Origin: Rhizopus arrhizus
Taxonomy: Eukaryota > Mucoromycota > Mucoromycetes > Mucorales > Rhizopodaceae
DNA: 64,000 nt
Assembly (NCBI GenBank): GCA_024220505.1
Contig: JAKZZE010000005.1
Location: forward strand, 62,001-126,000
Reading direction: 5' to 3'
Part shown: in pieces, positions 31,150 to 42,527 of the stretch
Layout of the letters: each line of letters starts with the position of its first letter
Numbering within the stretch: the first letter of the stretch is position 1
Notes under the pieces: model-generated
What the model was told of the DNA's origin: nothing
Databases searched by the model: none
What the model saw: only the letters and a program-made list of their open reading frames with translations
Translations under genes and position numbers: made by a program

Positions 31150-31670
31150 TTATGCGGAATTAAATAAAAATAAAAATCCACCATAAAAGGTTTACAGAAC
31201 CCGGAAGGATCTCAAGGAGCATGTTCATAAAGGCACAACCAATGGTATTTCCATAAACCATAAAAACCATGAACAATGCATTGGAACTGATCGGACTGAA
31301 GCGGAGTATGTTGCTCGTCTTTGGACATAATAAAACATAACCAGAGATCATTAGGAGTCCAGTGGAATCGTGAGAGAAGGAAACGAGAGGAAGTCCGCCC
31401 ATACTACTATTTACGAGGACACCCGACGACAAAGTGAAAGAGAAATTTCTCGTTAGTACAACATATTATATAAAGCGGAGAGGCAAAACGTTGGTGATTC
31501 CATTTGTGAGTCTTATCGTGCACGCCAAGCGAGACATGAAGAAGGTACCACCAAGGAGTCAATTCTCGATGGGCTAGATCAATCCTCCAGAGTTCCTTCA
31601 ATTGTTGAGCAGGAAGACGGAGAGCTATAGACACGTGGAAAAGAATACATCGTGGTGGGAGGTCGTATCG
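31150..31670 (-). pseudogene. LINE-C fragment 1 (C-terminal ORF2)
   Basis: On the minus strand, ELWRIDLAHRELTPWWYLLH is followed by a zinc-finger-like CC...HFVVGCP pattern, the ORF2 C-terminus seen also in LINE-A. Frame continues to about 31160 with a shift near 31410. 5'-truncated and dead. Confidence 0.65.
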
Positions 31671-31679
31671 ACGATATCA

Positions 31680-33930
31680 TTTTTTTTTTTTTTGTATAGG
31701 TTTAAACTTTACTGAACAATTAAAATTCCGTCACAAGAGATGTGTCAAACAAAAGCTTGGAGTCTTGCTGGAAAAAATTTATAGCCTCTGACAATGACCA
31801 CATAGTGCCATTGAGAACACAAAGCCAGTGAAATTTCAGGAGTGATGAAAAGGCAAACCCTAAAGGGCGAATATGATCTGAGCAAACTGTATACCGATTA
31901 TCGGGAGAAGAGAGCGTTGCAAGAGCAGATCACACTGAGGTTGCGTCAGGAAATTGGTCTGTCAGGCGAAAGAAAGACAACAAGGAGGGCCAGAATTGCT
32001 ACTTCAATGGACACCCTACCACAAAATGGAATGTGTCTTCAATTTCACTATGACAGATACAGCATACAGGGGAAGCACACGAGGCAACGTTTCTTCAGTG
32101 AAGTGTGGATAACACGGTTAGACTATCATGCAGAAATCTCCACCAGGGAATGAAGGTAGAGATTGGAATATCGAAGGTCCAGAATTCCTTCCAGGACGAA
32201 ACAGGTAGACGCAGTCCGGGGGCTACACGGCAAGGTGGACGTAATAGCCTGCGAGAACCAGCCAGAACAGGATGCCATGATCGATGTAGCTCCCCAGAAG
32301 AAATTGATGCCACAGGGACCTGTTTATGAGCAACAGAACCGCAGCACCAATGTGAGAATTATGGAGTCCATGTATCGAAATTCACTGTAGTCGATTCAGG
32401 TATTGAAGGAGGGTCCTGAGATATTTGATGTACTAATCAAAACAGATGGTAGCGTCTGCTTGACTCGAAGACGGGAATAACTCATGGATTACAGCTCTAG
32501 CACGAGTTGATGTCGTAGTTCGAGCTACAAGTTGATTATTATCATAATTCCATATAGCGATATCAGGCAAGGTATACCGGAGTGGAAGAGAAGGAGGCAT
32601 GATATTGGATATGCGACCCAAAATTGGCAGGTTATGAAGTAGATAGTCAGATAAAGGGAGGTCTAAAACCCATCGTGGCGACCAACTCAGGTTAGGAACT
32701 AGCTGTGGCAACTTCTTGACTAGGGCACACAGCCTTTTCAAAGTAGGCACTTTCCTGTCCAGAGACAGATAAACAGATGGTAATAAAAGTAACGGTAATG
32801 GAGAGGAGTGGCTTGTATACAATTGAATGTTATGTTGTAGATAAGAAGCTAAAAAATCATATTTTAATGGTTGCTTTAAAAGTCTCTGGATGTAGATTGC
32901 ACTGAGAGAAAATTGCTGATCGAACGGATTAACCAGGCCCAGGCCACTGCGATTGTGTGAAAAAGCCCGGTTGAAAAACAAAAAATTAAGGCACATTGTA
33001 CCCAAGAAAGGGCCGGCCAAAAGGTGGTAACAAAACGACGAACAATAAGTCTCACGTCAAATATTCATTTAGAGGGTACAGGAACAACCAGCAGAAGTGT
33101 TGACGATACTATAATCTTCTGGGTTGTCCGATACGGTGTTTTGCCAAAGGAGTCAGATTTGATCGCTGAATGAGTATATCCCAGTGGTTACAGGAAGACA
33201 AGAGAGTCATTGGAAATGTTGGAGAGTCTGAATTTATGTAATCCTTCCTGGGATTGATAAAAACGAGCACACGGGACACTAAGTGTTATAACAAGGGATG
33301 ACATCCTGACAGTAAGGAAAATATATGTGGTCAAACAAATGTTTCAAAACCGGACGCGATATTACTCTGGTACGATGGGCTTCCAATACTCCGAACCTAT
33401 TGTTTCATACAGCAATATCAGAAATAAGATAACGGAATGGAATTCGAAGCGAAAAGCTAAAAAGTTCAAAGTGTATTTCGACCACAGCGGACGGAGGAAA
33501 TTCCAGGGACCAAATACCAGACCATTCGGCAGATAGTGAGAGGCCAGGTAACCGATGAAGCAACATAATAACATGGAACAGTATGGGAATCGGCTAGACT
33601 AACCTTTTGAAATGAGTAGGGAACAATAAAATAAGCAAGAGGAATACACGTCCTGTGTACATCTGTAGTCCATGTGTGAGCCAAGAGGAAAGAAAGTCCG
33701 AGGATTTAATAGATGAGGGTAGCCTTTGAAGGTATATTAAATGTAACGCTCTGATTTGAGCCACAATGTCGATCACACCAAGACCACCATGAGATTTGGG
33801 GTGGCAAATCGTAGCCCAACTAGGCTTGGATCAGAAGGGCAGCACAATATTTCGTACAATAAGACCATATACTGGTAAGCTATGGAGTACTCGGAGAATA
33901 TATCATATGCGGTTGAGCAACAGAGAATTA
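31680..33930 (-). pseudogene. LINE-C fragment 2 (ORF2 C-terminal half)
   Basis: On the minus strand from about 33930: GGLGVIDIVAQIRALHLIYLQ, which parallels GGLGILDPTSQQMALQF in LINE-A. A long decayed region follows, with a 195-codon intact piece (33020-32433), then WKEFWTFDIP with PWWRFLHDSL, then a finger CCICHSEIEDTFHF near 32050. A T-run at 31681-31694 corresponds to the poly-A tail. Several stops and shifts. Related to LINE-A but diverged. Confidence 0.75.
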
Positions 33931-34876
33931 GCAACTATAGCAAGATCACGTACTGCCTACACTATTCTTATCTGATTTCTCATCTCAACTTTATCTGGCC
34001 CGTCTCATTATAAGGCTACACGGTTGTTTACAGCATCTAATCCTTCTCCTTTTGCTGATTTTAAGAAATTAGATGATTCTCTTTACATGAAAGCTTTTCT
34101 AAGCCAACTGCAATGATCTCAGTATAAGTACAAAAAACATTGATAAACTATTGTCCGGAAAATTATGATCCTTTTAGGGATTCCTGCTGGATCCCCATCC
34201 TGACGTGTCCTGTTTAGTTAAAACGTTTCCTAAAACTTGCTCTATGTTTACAATTTCTGCAGAACAAGTTGTGTTGCCAAGGCATATCGCCCCAAATTTT
34301 AATCTCATAAAATGTCCTATGCTTTTGCCTTCTGTAGTATTACTGAGGAAGTTCTTTCAAGCTTATTCTTTTTAGTGCCCAAAAAAGAAAGGCGTCTATA
34401 ATAAGAAGCCCTTTCTTTATATTGATCTTATACATTTTTCTCTCAACTTCTCTTGTTGCAATTCCAATTTATCTACAGTCTTAGAGAATCCGGGCTGTGG
34501 ATAGCTTTTAGTTCAGTGCTTTAATTTATTTGGAAGGCTCATTGGAACCATTCATTAATTATAGTCCTTTTCCTCCTATTTGTATAGCTCAAGGTGTTAT
34601 ATCCAGTCACTTGAAAATTTTCTTTGCTTTATCACACTTGGTTGAAAATCTATCTAAAGACTAGTCTAACATTATAGTTCTTATTCTTATTTTTGAAGAA
34701 TCAATCTTTTTTTATTGTTGTAATCTCATTTCTTGTCTCAACCTTGTATATTTTCATTTTATTACCATCTACAGTCCTAATCATGTTACTTCTCTCTAAC
34801 ATGTGCCTATCAAATTCTATTTCTATAAAACTTGAAGCTTTACAAAAAAAAAAAAAAAAAAGAAAAGAAAAAAAAA
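33931..34876 (+). other. Decayed coding-like stretch with an A-rich end
   Basis: Short plus-strand frames read as protein (SGPSHYKATRLFTASNP, CPENYDPFRDSCWIPIL, PFINYSPFPPICIAQG) but are broken by stops. An A-rich run at 34843-34876 could be a retroposon tail. Family not recognised. Confidence 0.35.
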
Positions 34877-35162
34877 GGTAAAGGTTTAACAAGACTGAAA
34901 AAGTATATTACTTATTCAATATAATTATATCTAGTATTCATATCCTTTTCATAAAGGTTCAATTTAGTACCAATTTACTTTAATTTACTATGGCCGTGTA
35001 TTGAGATTGCATTTTCAATAATACGTCCATGAAGCATTAAAAGCAGAAATCATAAATGGTAGCGTGCCAGTAATGATAAAATATACCAAGAGAGACAATA
35101 ATGATAGGATGTAGACAATAATGACCAATTTGAAAGCCTCAATGATTTGAAATCCATACATT

Positions 35163-36000
35163 TTGGAATTTGTATTACTAATTTACTTCAAGATTTTTTG
35201 TCAGCGGTGGATTTTAATTTTTCCAAGTAGTCAAAAATCGTGCTGTGCCAAATATGAAGACTCTACCGATTCTAAGAATTTTTGTGTGAATGAAAGATGT
35301 GTTTTATTTATAAAATGTGATAGAGGCCACACAACTAAGAGCAATGTGAACCAAAAGGAACAGAGTATAGTTGATTAAACAAGCTAGTCTGTCCCTTTTG
35401 ATAGTGGCAAACTGCGATATAACACTACTGATCAGTTGTTTATTGATGAAAGAAAAGCCGTCAATGACAAATCTCCAGTTGGCTCGCTAGATAAGAAAAA
35501 GAACACAGCAGCTTAGGGCTCAGAAGTTAGTAATGTCAACAAAACGAAACTACGGAAAAGACCAGAGGATTGATCACATATCGTTTTGAGAAAAAGTGAG
35601 ATATGGACTAAAAAACTGAAAACATCTGTTCATGCCTTTCATTTCTTAGAGTAGAGCATGAGGAGCACTATAAATCTTCGGTATTTGCTTAGCAGAATTT
35701 ACAATGTGAAGAGATCAAGATACTGAAATATTTTAAGAGAAATGACTGACTATAAAGTTTATTAAAAAAAAAAAGGTATCATAAAGCCTGATTTTTAGGC
35801 GAAACGTACAGTTTCCAAAAAAGTGACCACTTGTATGTTGATATTTGTGGCATTAACGATCACGGTAGAAGTTGCGGTGGTAGAGGCAACCGAAATGGTT
35901 TAGGCTTGCAATTGATAGATTGGAACACTGTACAGAAAGTATCGATGAATGATGAATCATCTACTTCACCAGAAGATTAACCTTGATTCAGTATGTGCGG
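35163..36000 (+). other. Decayed coding-like stretch
   Basis: A 71-codon frame (35163-35378) is followed by a frame with DSGKLRYNTTDQLFIDERK near 35400 and by a 50-codon frame (about 35825-35980) with GGRGNRNGLGLQLIDW. Stops separate them. Probably one dead gene or TE; not identified. Confidence 0.35.
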
Positions 36001-36718
36001 CCATATAAGCTGATTTAGCTTGATGATATAATTGTAAATATCTCAGTGAATCTTGGAGACCGGACATGAGGAGGGAGACGGATCGGATGGCAATAAAGAA
36101 CATATACAACCAAAATGGTCATCGTAAGTAAAAAAAATTAGGACACCCTAAGTTTGTTATGTCATGATCGAATGACCCAATAATCAAAAGGATTTGAATT
36201 AAATATAGTGCACAAAGGAGTAGCAGGGGCGCACTTTACATGCTGTGTATTTGCATATCCAAAAGAATTGGTGGCCTCGTATAGGTTCTGCATAAATTTA
36301 TTGACGTGAGCAGCAAGATAGGATCGCAAAAGAGGGGAAAAGAGAGCTGGTCTTGTCCATGTATTTCTTGAATGGAATTGAATTATGTGGCCTAGCAAGA
36401 CAGATTGACTACAAGACCGAGGAAGGTTGTCTTCCAGGAGTTCTGGTACCTATGGTTACTGCGTGACTGCGTTGATTGGTTGGCTAGATATTTTGTCAAA
36501 AAGAATTATGTAGCAAAACGGTTTTTTTTTTTAAAAAAAAATTCAAACTCTATTTGAAATTACCCTTTTTTCTTGCTTTTTGACACAAACTTCTCTATTT
36601 ACTTTTGCTAGGCTTTTGTTATTGGAGGGGAATCAGAACAAAAAAATCTATTTTGAGTTATACACAGTAATAGGCTAGTAATTACAGAATTTTATTAAAC
36701 AGTATCAATAAGTTAGTA
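36001..36718. other. Spacer upstream of the bZIP gene
   Basis: No convincing gene. A 78-codon minus-strand frame (36162-36398) has no family signal. Contains the bZIP promoter. Confidence 0.4.
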
Positions 36719-38086
36719 ATGACTACAGGACAACAACAATCAGTAATAAATAAGTCTCAAATGGAAAACCGAGCCAACCCAATATTAAATGGACCAAGTA
36801 TGTACAAGATTCTTTTTTATTCTTTCTTTAAAAAAAATTATTGACCTTTTACGTCTCTAATATTAGATAATCCGCCTATGGCTGTATTGCCTCTGAATTC
36901 TTCAGCCAAATTAGATCAAGAACCAAATCCATTCGAACAAAGCTTTTCTGGAGTTCAATTGACTGACAAGGATAAGAAAGAGAGCAAGCTGACTTTACCT
37001 CCAGTAGCTTCAATCACAAGCACTTCTACCAAACCTGTGGTTGCTCCAGCTGTAAATCCTATTATAGGGGGAGGAATATTACCAAAGGAAGTAACCAATC
37101 AATTCACTTGGGATTCTTTACGCACTGGTCCCTTATCACCTTCTATGCTTCAAGGACCTGCGAATCCAGATGAATACTATGCAGCTATTAACCCAAATTT
37201 AAATCATGCTGCAAATATCAACCATCCTGCGATACAATATAACAGATCATTTGCCGAGCAGCCTAACAAAGCAGAAAAAATTCAGCCTAATTCTGTTCCT
37301 CAACCGTATGCCGCAGCAAACCAAAGAAAGAGATCAAGTTGTCAATATTCTGAGGATAGCTATTCATTAGAAAGTTGCGATTCTCATGAAAATAATACAA
37401 ATACCAGAAGATTATCAAATAAAGAGACTCTAGTTGAAGAAGAAGGAAAAACAAACAAAAAAACAAAATCAAGATCACCAAATAAAAATGTAGAAGACGA
37501 TGCGAAACGAAAAAGCTTTTTAGAAAGAAACAGAATTGGTAAGCAGATCTTTGTATTAAACCAAGAAGTGCTCTATTTAACTCTTAGGAAAGCTGCATTA
37601 AAATGTCGACAAAGAAAGAAACAATGGTTAACAGATCTTCAATCAAAAGTTGAATACTTGACGACAGATAATGAACGACTTCAATTGCAATCGGAATCCT
37701 TAAAAGAAGAAATAGTTAATCTAAAAACATTATTATTAGCACATAAAGAATGTCCAGTAGCTCAAGCCAATGGTTTTCATGTCAATGCTTTACAAAAAAC
37801 AATGCCTTCAATGATGTCCACTCAAACAAATGTGTCAAGAACTATGAGTGGTATGATTCCTCACCCTGCTGCTTCTTCTCCTCCTCCGCCTCCTGCTTAT
37901 ATCCACAGTGGATTGACCACACATGCTACCACTTCTCTTCCTCCACCATCAAATACGCCCATTACTTCATCTACACACCCTATTCCCCAATACCAATCCA
38001 CCAATATGATGTCAACTCAATTAAGTCAACAGCAAGGTATGATCGCAGGTGGTCCACGTGCCTCATCTGGTATATTACACTTTTAG
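36719..38086 (+). CDS. ATF/CREB-type bZIP transcription factor
   Basis: Exons 36719-36797, 36867-37538 and 37593-38086 give 414 residues with frame kept. A fungal Atf1-like N-terminal block (FTWDSLRTGPLSPSMLQGP) is followed by a Ser-rich linker. The basic region reads ERNRIAALKCRQRKKQW across the second splice junction, and then a leucine zipper continues to about residue 300. A Pro/Thr-rich tail follows. Such factors act in the nucleus in stress and sexual-development pathways, often downstream of a stress MAP kinase. The second intron (54 bp, 37539-37592) is a multiple of three without stops; reading through it would put 18 residues in the DNA-binding region. The intron ends were fixed by the bZIP pattern. 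Confidence 0.92.
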
Positions 38087-38643
38087 CACTCATGAAAAAC
38101 ATTGTACTTTATATTTCACACAATAAAATGCTTAATTGATAAATAACAAAAATCACATAAAAAAATGCATTTGTTTTTATCCGTGTATATAAGTGATAAC
38201 TACTGATATTTAAATTATACACTGTAATCGTAACTACTGTCTTAACCGTACTTGCACTCTGTAGTTGTCGTAATTGTAACCTTGTTTTTACACTGCCTCT
38301 TTTTTGGGATAACGTATTGTTTTAATCTGTTCGAATAAAGATGAATTATAGTAGTAAATATGATTATATAAGTGAACTAAGAGAAAGATTATTCCATCCT
38401 GTATTTTAGTAACAGAATTACTATGAAATCCAGATATTATTGTTCATATTGAAATTAGTAATTGAAAAAATATTCAGAAATTTCTTTGCTACTAAGTTTT
38501 TCATGTAAATACAGCCAAAAGAACGTGATTTGGTTTTTGTTAATCACGCCTGTATACTTTAATAGTGAAAAGTATGAATTCATTCTCTGATATAAAATAA
38601 AGTATAAAATACATATGCGTAAGCATTCTTTTTCTTCCATTCT
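38087..38643. other. Convergent spacer, bZIP and PHF5A 3' ends
   Basis: No gene supported. A 61-codon minus-strand frame (38455-38640) is probably chance. Confidence 0.4.
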
Positions 38644-39095
38644 TTATTTACTATCTTTTCTTAAATCCAAACTTTTTCCGCTCATAAATAAGTCTGTTTT
38701 TGAAGAGCCAAGGTTAATGATCTTTGGGCATCCTTCTCGATCTTTTTCTAATCGAGTACAACCAACGCAGTAATAGGCATCTGATACACCTGGTCCACCA
38801 CAGATCACACATCGTCCTTGAAAAGATCCTAAAATTTTTCTTTTTAGTCTTGATCTCGCTTCAATGTGCACTTGGAATTACTTACCAAAGTTGCATTCGT
38901 CACAAATGTGAACCAATGTTGCAGGACGTACATAACTAAAATATTAAATAAATAATCAAAACCGATAAAATAAATAAATGTGTATTGTTACCTATCGCAA
39001 ATGACGCATTTACCATCGTCTTTTTCACATAAACGGCCAATAGCGATTCCAGGCTGCTTTCGACAAAATATTAAATCAGGATGATGTTTTGCCAT
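38644..39095 (-). CDS. PHF5A: PHF5A/Rds3-like splicing factor, C-terminus shifted
   Basis: Exons 39095-38992, 38935-38886 and 38828-38644 give 112 residues, introns 56 and 57 bp. The match to PHF5A (yeast Rds3, fission yeast Ini1) is clear: [56 protein letters not shown]. These SF3b-complex proteins hold zinc ions in a knot fold and are near 110 residues. Two oddities: the family CEKC motif is CEKD here, losing a probable zinc ligand, and the last 14 residues do not fit. In the neighbouring +1 frame the expected ending [11 protein letters not shown] and a stop appear at once, so one base seems missing near 38690. This may be a real mutation, an assembly error, or a decaying paralog. Confidence 0.85.
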
Positions 39096-39406
39096 TAAGA
39101 ATAAAAAAAAATATTTAAAAAAAAAGTTCGTTTTTATGAAATGCGGAGTTCAAATTACAAAATCCCTCAAAAAAAATGTTAAAAAAGAATAAAAAAAACA
39201 ACACATACACAAGCATAAGCATAGTATATATTTCCAGATAATTCAAGTGCACTGATTTAAAATGAATATGGGTATCAGAGAAATGATAAAAGTTATTCTA
39301 TAATAAATTTGTAACATTTTGATATTATTTTAAACTCGGTTTAAAAATATTTTTTTAATGTCTTTACCCCTTCCTTGTAACCCTGCCCTTTTGTTCAAAT
39401 ATTGTT
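39096..39406. other. Divergent promoter region
   Basis: Lies between the PHF5A-like gene (minus) and the gene at 39407 (plus); likely holds both promoters. AT-rich. No specific elements recognised. Confidence 0.4.
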
Positions 39407-40101
39407 ATGCAGTGTGAACATAAGGATACAATAGAACCAGATGTGGGCTCTACAACAATTGAAGTGAAAAAAGAAGAACAAAAAGATGATGCTCTAATAA
39501 AACCAGAAGAAACGCAACAACCACTACCACCAGCAGAATTAATACCTCCTCAATCAACTATTAATTCTATTACGACATTTGAAGAAATTCAAAACAACTA
39601 AAAAGTACGCTGGATCATGTTGAACAAAAGAACATGGTCAGTGGATTTCAAACTCTGAGTAAAGCTACAGCAGCTGTTGTTGAACATTGTGAACAATTAG
39701 GTAAATCAACTAAAAAACAAGGAAATGTATCTAACATTGGGATGTTATGCATAGGCTTGACTTCTGATGATCACCCTTATAATGCTATTGATAGAGAACA
39801 ATTTTGGGCTGGACTTAATAATTGCTGGTTATACGCGCTTGCGCAAAGACATGAACCAAGTAATGATTCAGAACGAATGACAGATCAGCACCTTTATAAT
39901 TTAAGAGAAATGGTTGTGAATTGGGCAGATAAACTAGAAAGATATGGTTTAGTGGATTATGAGATGGGTTGGTGGGAAGCTGATATACTGGCTGCCATTG
40001 ATGGTATCTTGGCTATGAATTATGCTGCTGCTCAGGCGGCTGCTCAAACCGTCGTGGCACAAGCTGCAGCTGCATTATTTGGTGATGAGGTGAACTTGTG
40101 A
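39407..40101 (+). pseudogene. Unknown protein, apparent single-base frameshift
   Basis: An ATG at 39407 opens 64 codons (acidic, Pro-rich end) and stops at 39599. The following frame is open from about 39595 to 40101 and shows a compact globular region (FWAGLNNCWLYALAQR, WADKLERYGLVDYEMGWWE) and an alanine-rich tail. The two parts join if one A is added to the A-run near 39592 (CAAAAC). That makes a single product of about 230 residues. Splicing does not explain it. Whether it is a true break or a homopolymer base-calling error cannot be told. Family not recognised. Confidence 0.55.
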
Positions 40102-42527
40102 TGTGTATAGAATAACAAACAAAATAGATATTTATGCTTACATTATTATTTAAATAAACATCTTTGTATAAACAATATATAAACTATGATTATTTCTATT
40201 AATTCCACTTGCTTCTCTATCAATGTCTTGTACTGGGAAATTCATAATAACAGCTACAAGTCGATTGATTTAGTTCTATAGCATACTTTCATTAGCTTTC
40301 TTTTGATATTTTTTCTGTACTTATTCTATCAACAACAATATCTGCAGGCTGAAATAATCCGCTTGTTACAAGCAAATTATCAATTATTTCAATTTTATTA
40401 GTTTTATTGACATGTTTCAAGCCATAAAACTCCTTGTCTGTGTCTATACTCATCATTCTATAAAATCCACCTTATATCTGTACTTCAGGAGCTGTTGTAT
40501 CTGCTAATTTTGCTTGAATTGATGAATATTGCAAATATTCTATTAGGGCGTATTTATATCCACTTGAACAGCGAATTCGGATGAATTTATACTTATTTTT
40601 GCTATTATTTTATTGCCTTTTTTTTGTATTTGATGATATTACATGCCCTTTTACCATAGCATCTTTTTTCTTATTCTACCACTATTTGATCGAAAATATA
40701 ATAGAATGTAAAATGATTTATTGACCGTTTCCTATACCTTGGCTAATTCCTGGGCTAGTAATAATGATAGCTTTACAATGTTAAAATGGATATGGTAAAT
40801 GATTGCTTTTCATATTTGCTCATAAAACTTCCCCAGTCCCTTTTGTGCATGTTAAATATACATAATGTATCATCCTACCTTTTCATGATTAGTGATCGAT
40901 TCCTTTTCCTTTCTAGGGATTGATGTTTCGATCTATTGACAAAAACGGTCATATGCTGAGTTAAGAAGCAAAGCAGGCAAGATCCTATTGACAAACAATA
41001 ACTGCAATATTTATTCTTTTTGGTAAAACCATAATTATTTCGACACTTTTTAACGCAATTGTGTTCCATTCTGATTTAACAATATAAAATCGCGATTTAA
41101 TTCAAGGCTAGTTGTGTAATAACTGTCTATCTATGCATCCAAATGGTTTATATAATGAGTATTATGCATTTTATTAAAACTTTATTTTTCAATAATATAC
41201 AACAGGCCTGTAGTAAAATCAAAGTCGGCACTTTCAATAATAATAATAGTCATATTAAGTCATGCTCACTAGTTTGTAGTCAATCCCGCTATGCTTTCAG
41301 ACTTCAATTGGCTGTAAAAGAGTTTTGGTTCAATAGAAAAAAGTGTTTTTCTAGCAGAGCGTTAGTTGCTTTAATCATGTCATATTTGAATATATAGTTA
41401 TATGCATACAACACGTCTTCAAGCCCTTCTAGAAGTAAAGCAACAGATTCCAAAGCATCTTTTTCGACTACTCTATTTATTAATTGCTTCGTCAGTTAGT
41501 TTAACATAGCCATCTAATGCAATTATCATGTTATTCTTATGGTACAAATGCTATAAGAAATTTTGGTATGGGCGCATACAATATATGAAAGCACCATTTA
41601 ATCCATAATGCCATAATGGAGCTTATAAAGGATAAAAGTCAAGTATAATAACATTTGCTTCATAAGACACCTATAAAAGCAAACTTAAAGACGGTTATTT
41701 ATAGTTTTATATGTAATGTTTATAGAAGGAGAAAATACTTTGAACGTAGTAAGAAAAGAAGAAAAAGAATATGTCATTTATTTGTTTATATAGCACAGTT
41801 TATTTTCTAAAATTTTCAAAGCTTTTTTAATCTCTTAGTAATGAAGTTGGCTTCGTACGAATTGACCTGGTATTCGCATCTGGAAGTCTTGGTCTTTATT
41901 GCTAAATTTCTTAAATCAGTAATGTCACACTAAACTACGCCTACAATTAATGGATTGCGTGGTATATAAAAAGCAACATTAAGATTGAGACCCGAGCCTT
42001 ATAGTAGTGTGTATTTTAGAAAGCTATGGGATCTTATTTGATAAATGGAAACTCATTAAAAAATGAATAATTGACTAGCAGAGGGAAAGAGGGCTTTATG
42101 GCTAAGATGTTATAAAGTCAATTGGGCTTCTTTGAGTATCTTTTTCCTTTTATTTAAAAAAAAAACAAGACTTGATTAAGAATTAAAACAATAAGCATCT
42201 TACATTTCGTGATTAGTAGCTTATTATATTATGATTATATGTAAAACTTCATAGATTGTTCCTTAATTGTCGACTAACGAATTTGCTTTAATAACTTAAG
42301 ATTAACATTAACTATTTTAAACAACAATCGCTTTGTCTTTTTCTCAATGAAAAAAGTGGGATGATTTTTTTTTGAATGAAAACATAGTATGATTTTGTTG
42401 TTTTAAAAGATTGTTCTCATTTCTTCTTCTCTTTTTCCTATTTGCTTCTTTTATTTGGGTAGCAATATGTATGAATCGTTATATAACAAAAAGGGTATTT
42501 TTATTTTATTCAATCGATTATAATAAA
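40102..42527. other. Long AT-rich spacer with one gene remnant
   Basis: Mostly without coding signal. On the minus strand, 40580-40292, a decayed stretch reads SSGYKYALIEYLQYSSIQA, a stop, then MMSIDTDKEFYGLKHVNKTN and further to a stop at 40292 (54 codons from ATG at 40456). It looks like the end of a dead gene. Frames at 41143 and 41402 have no support. Confidence 0.4.
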
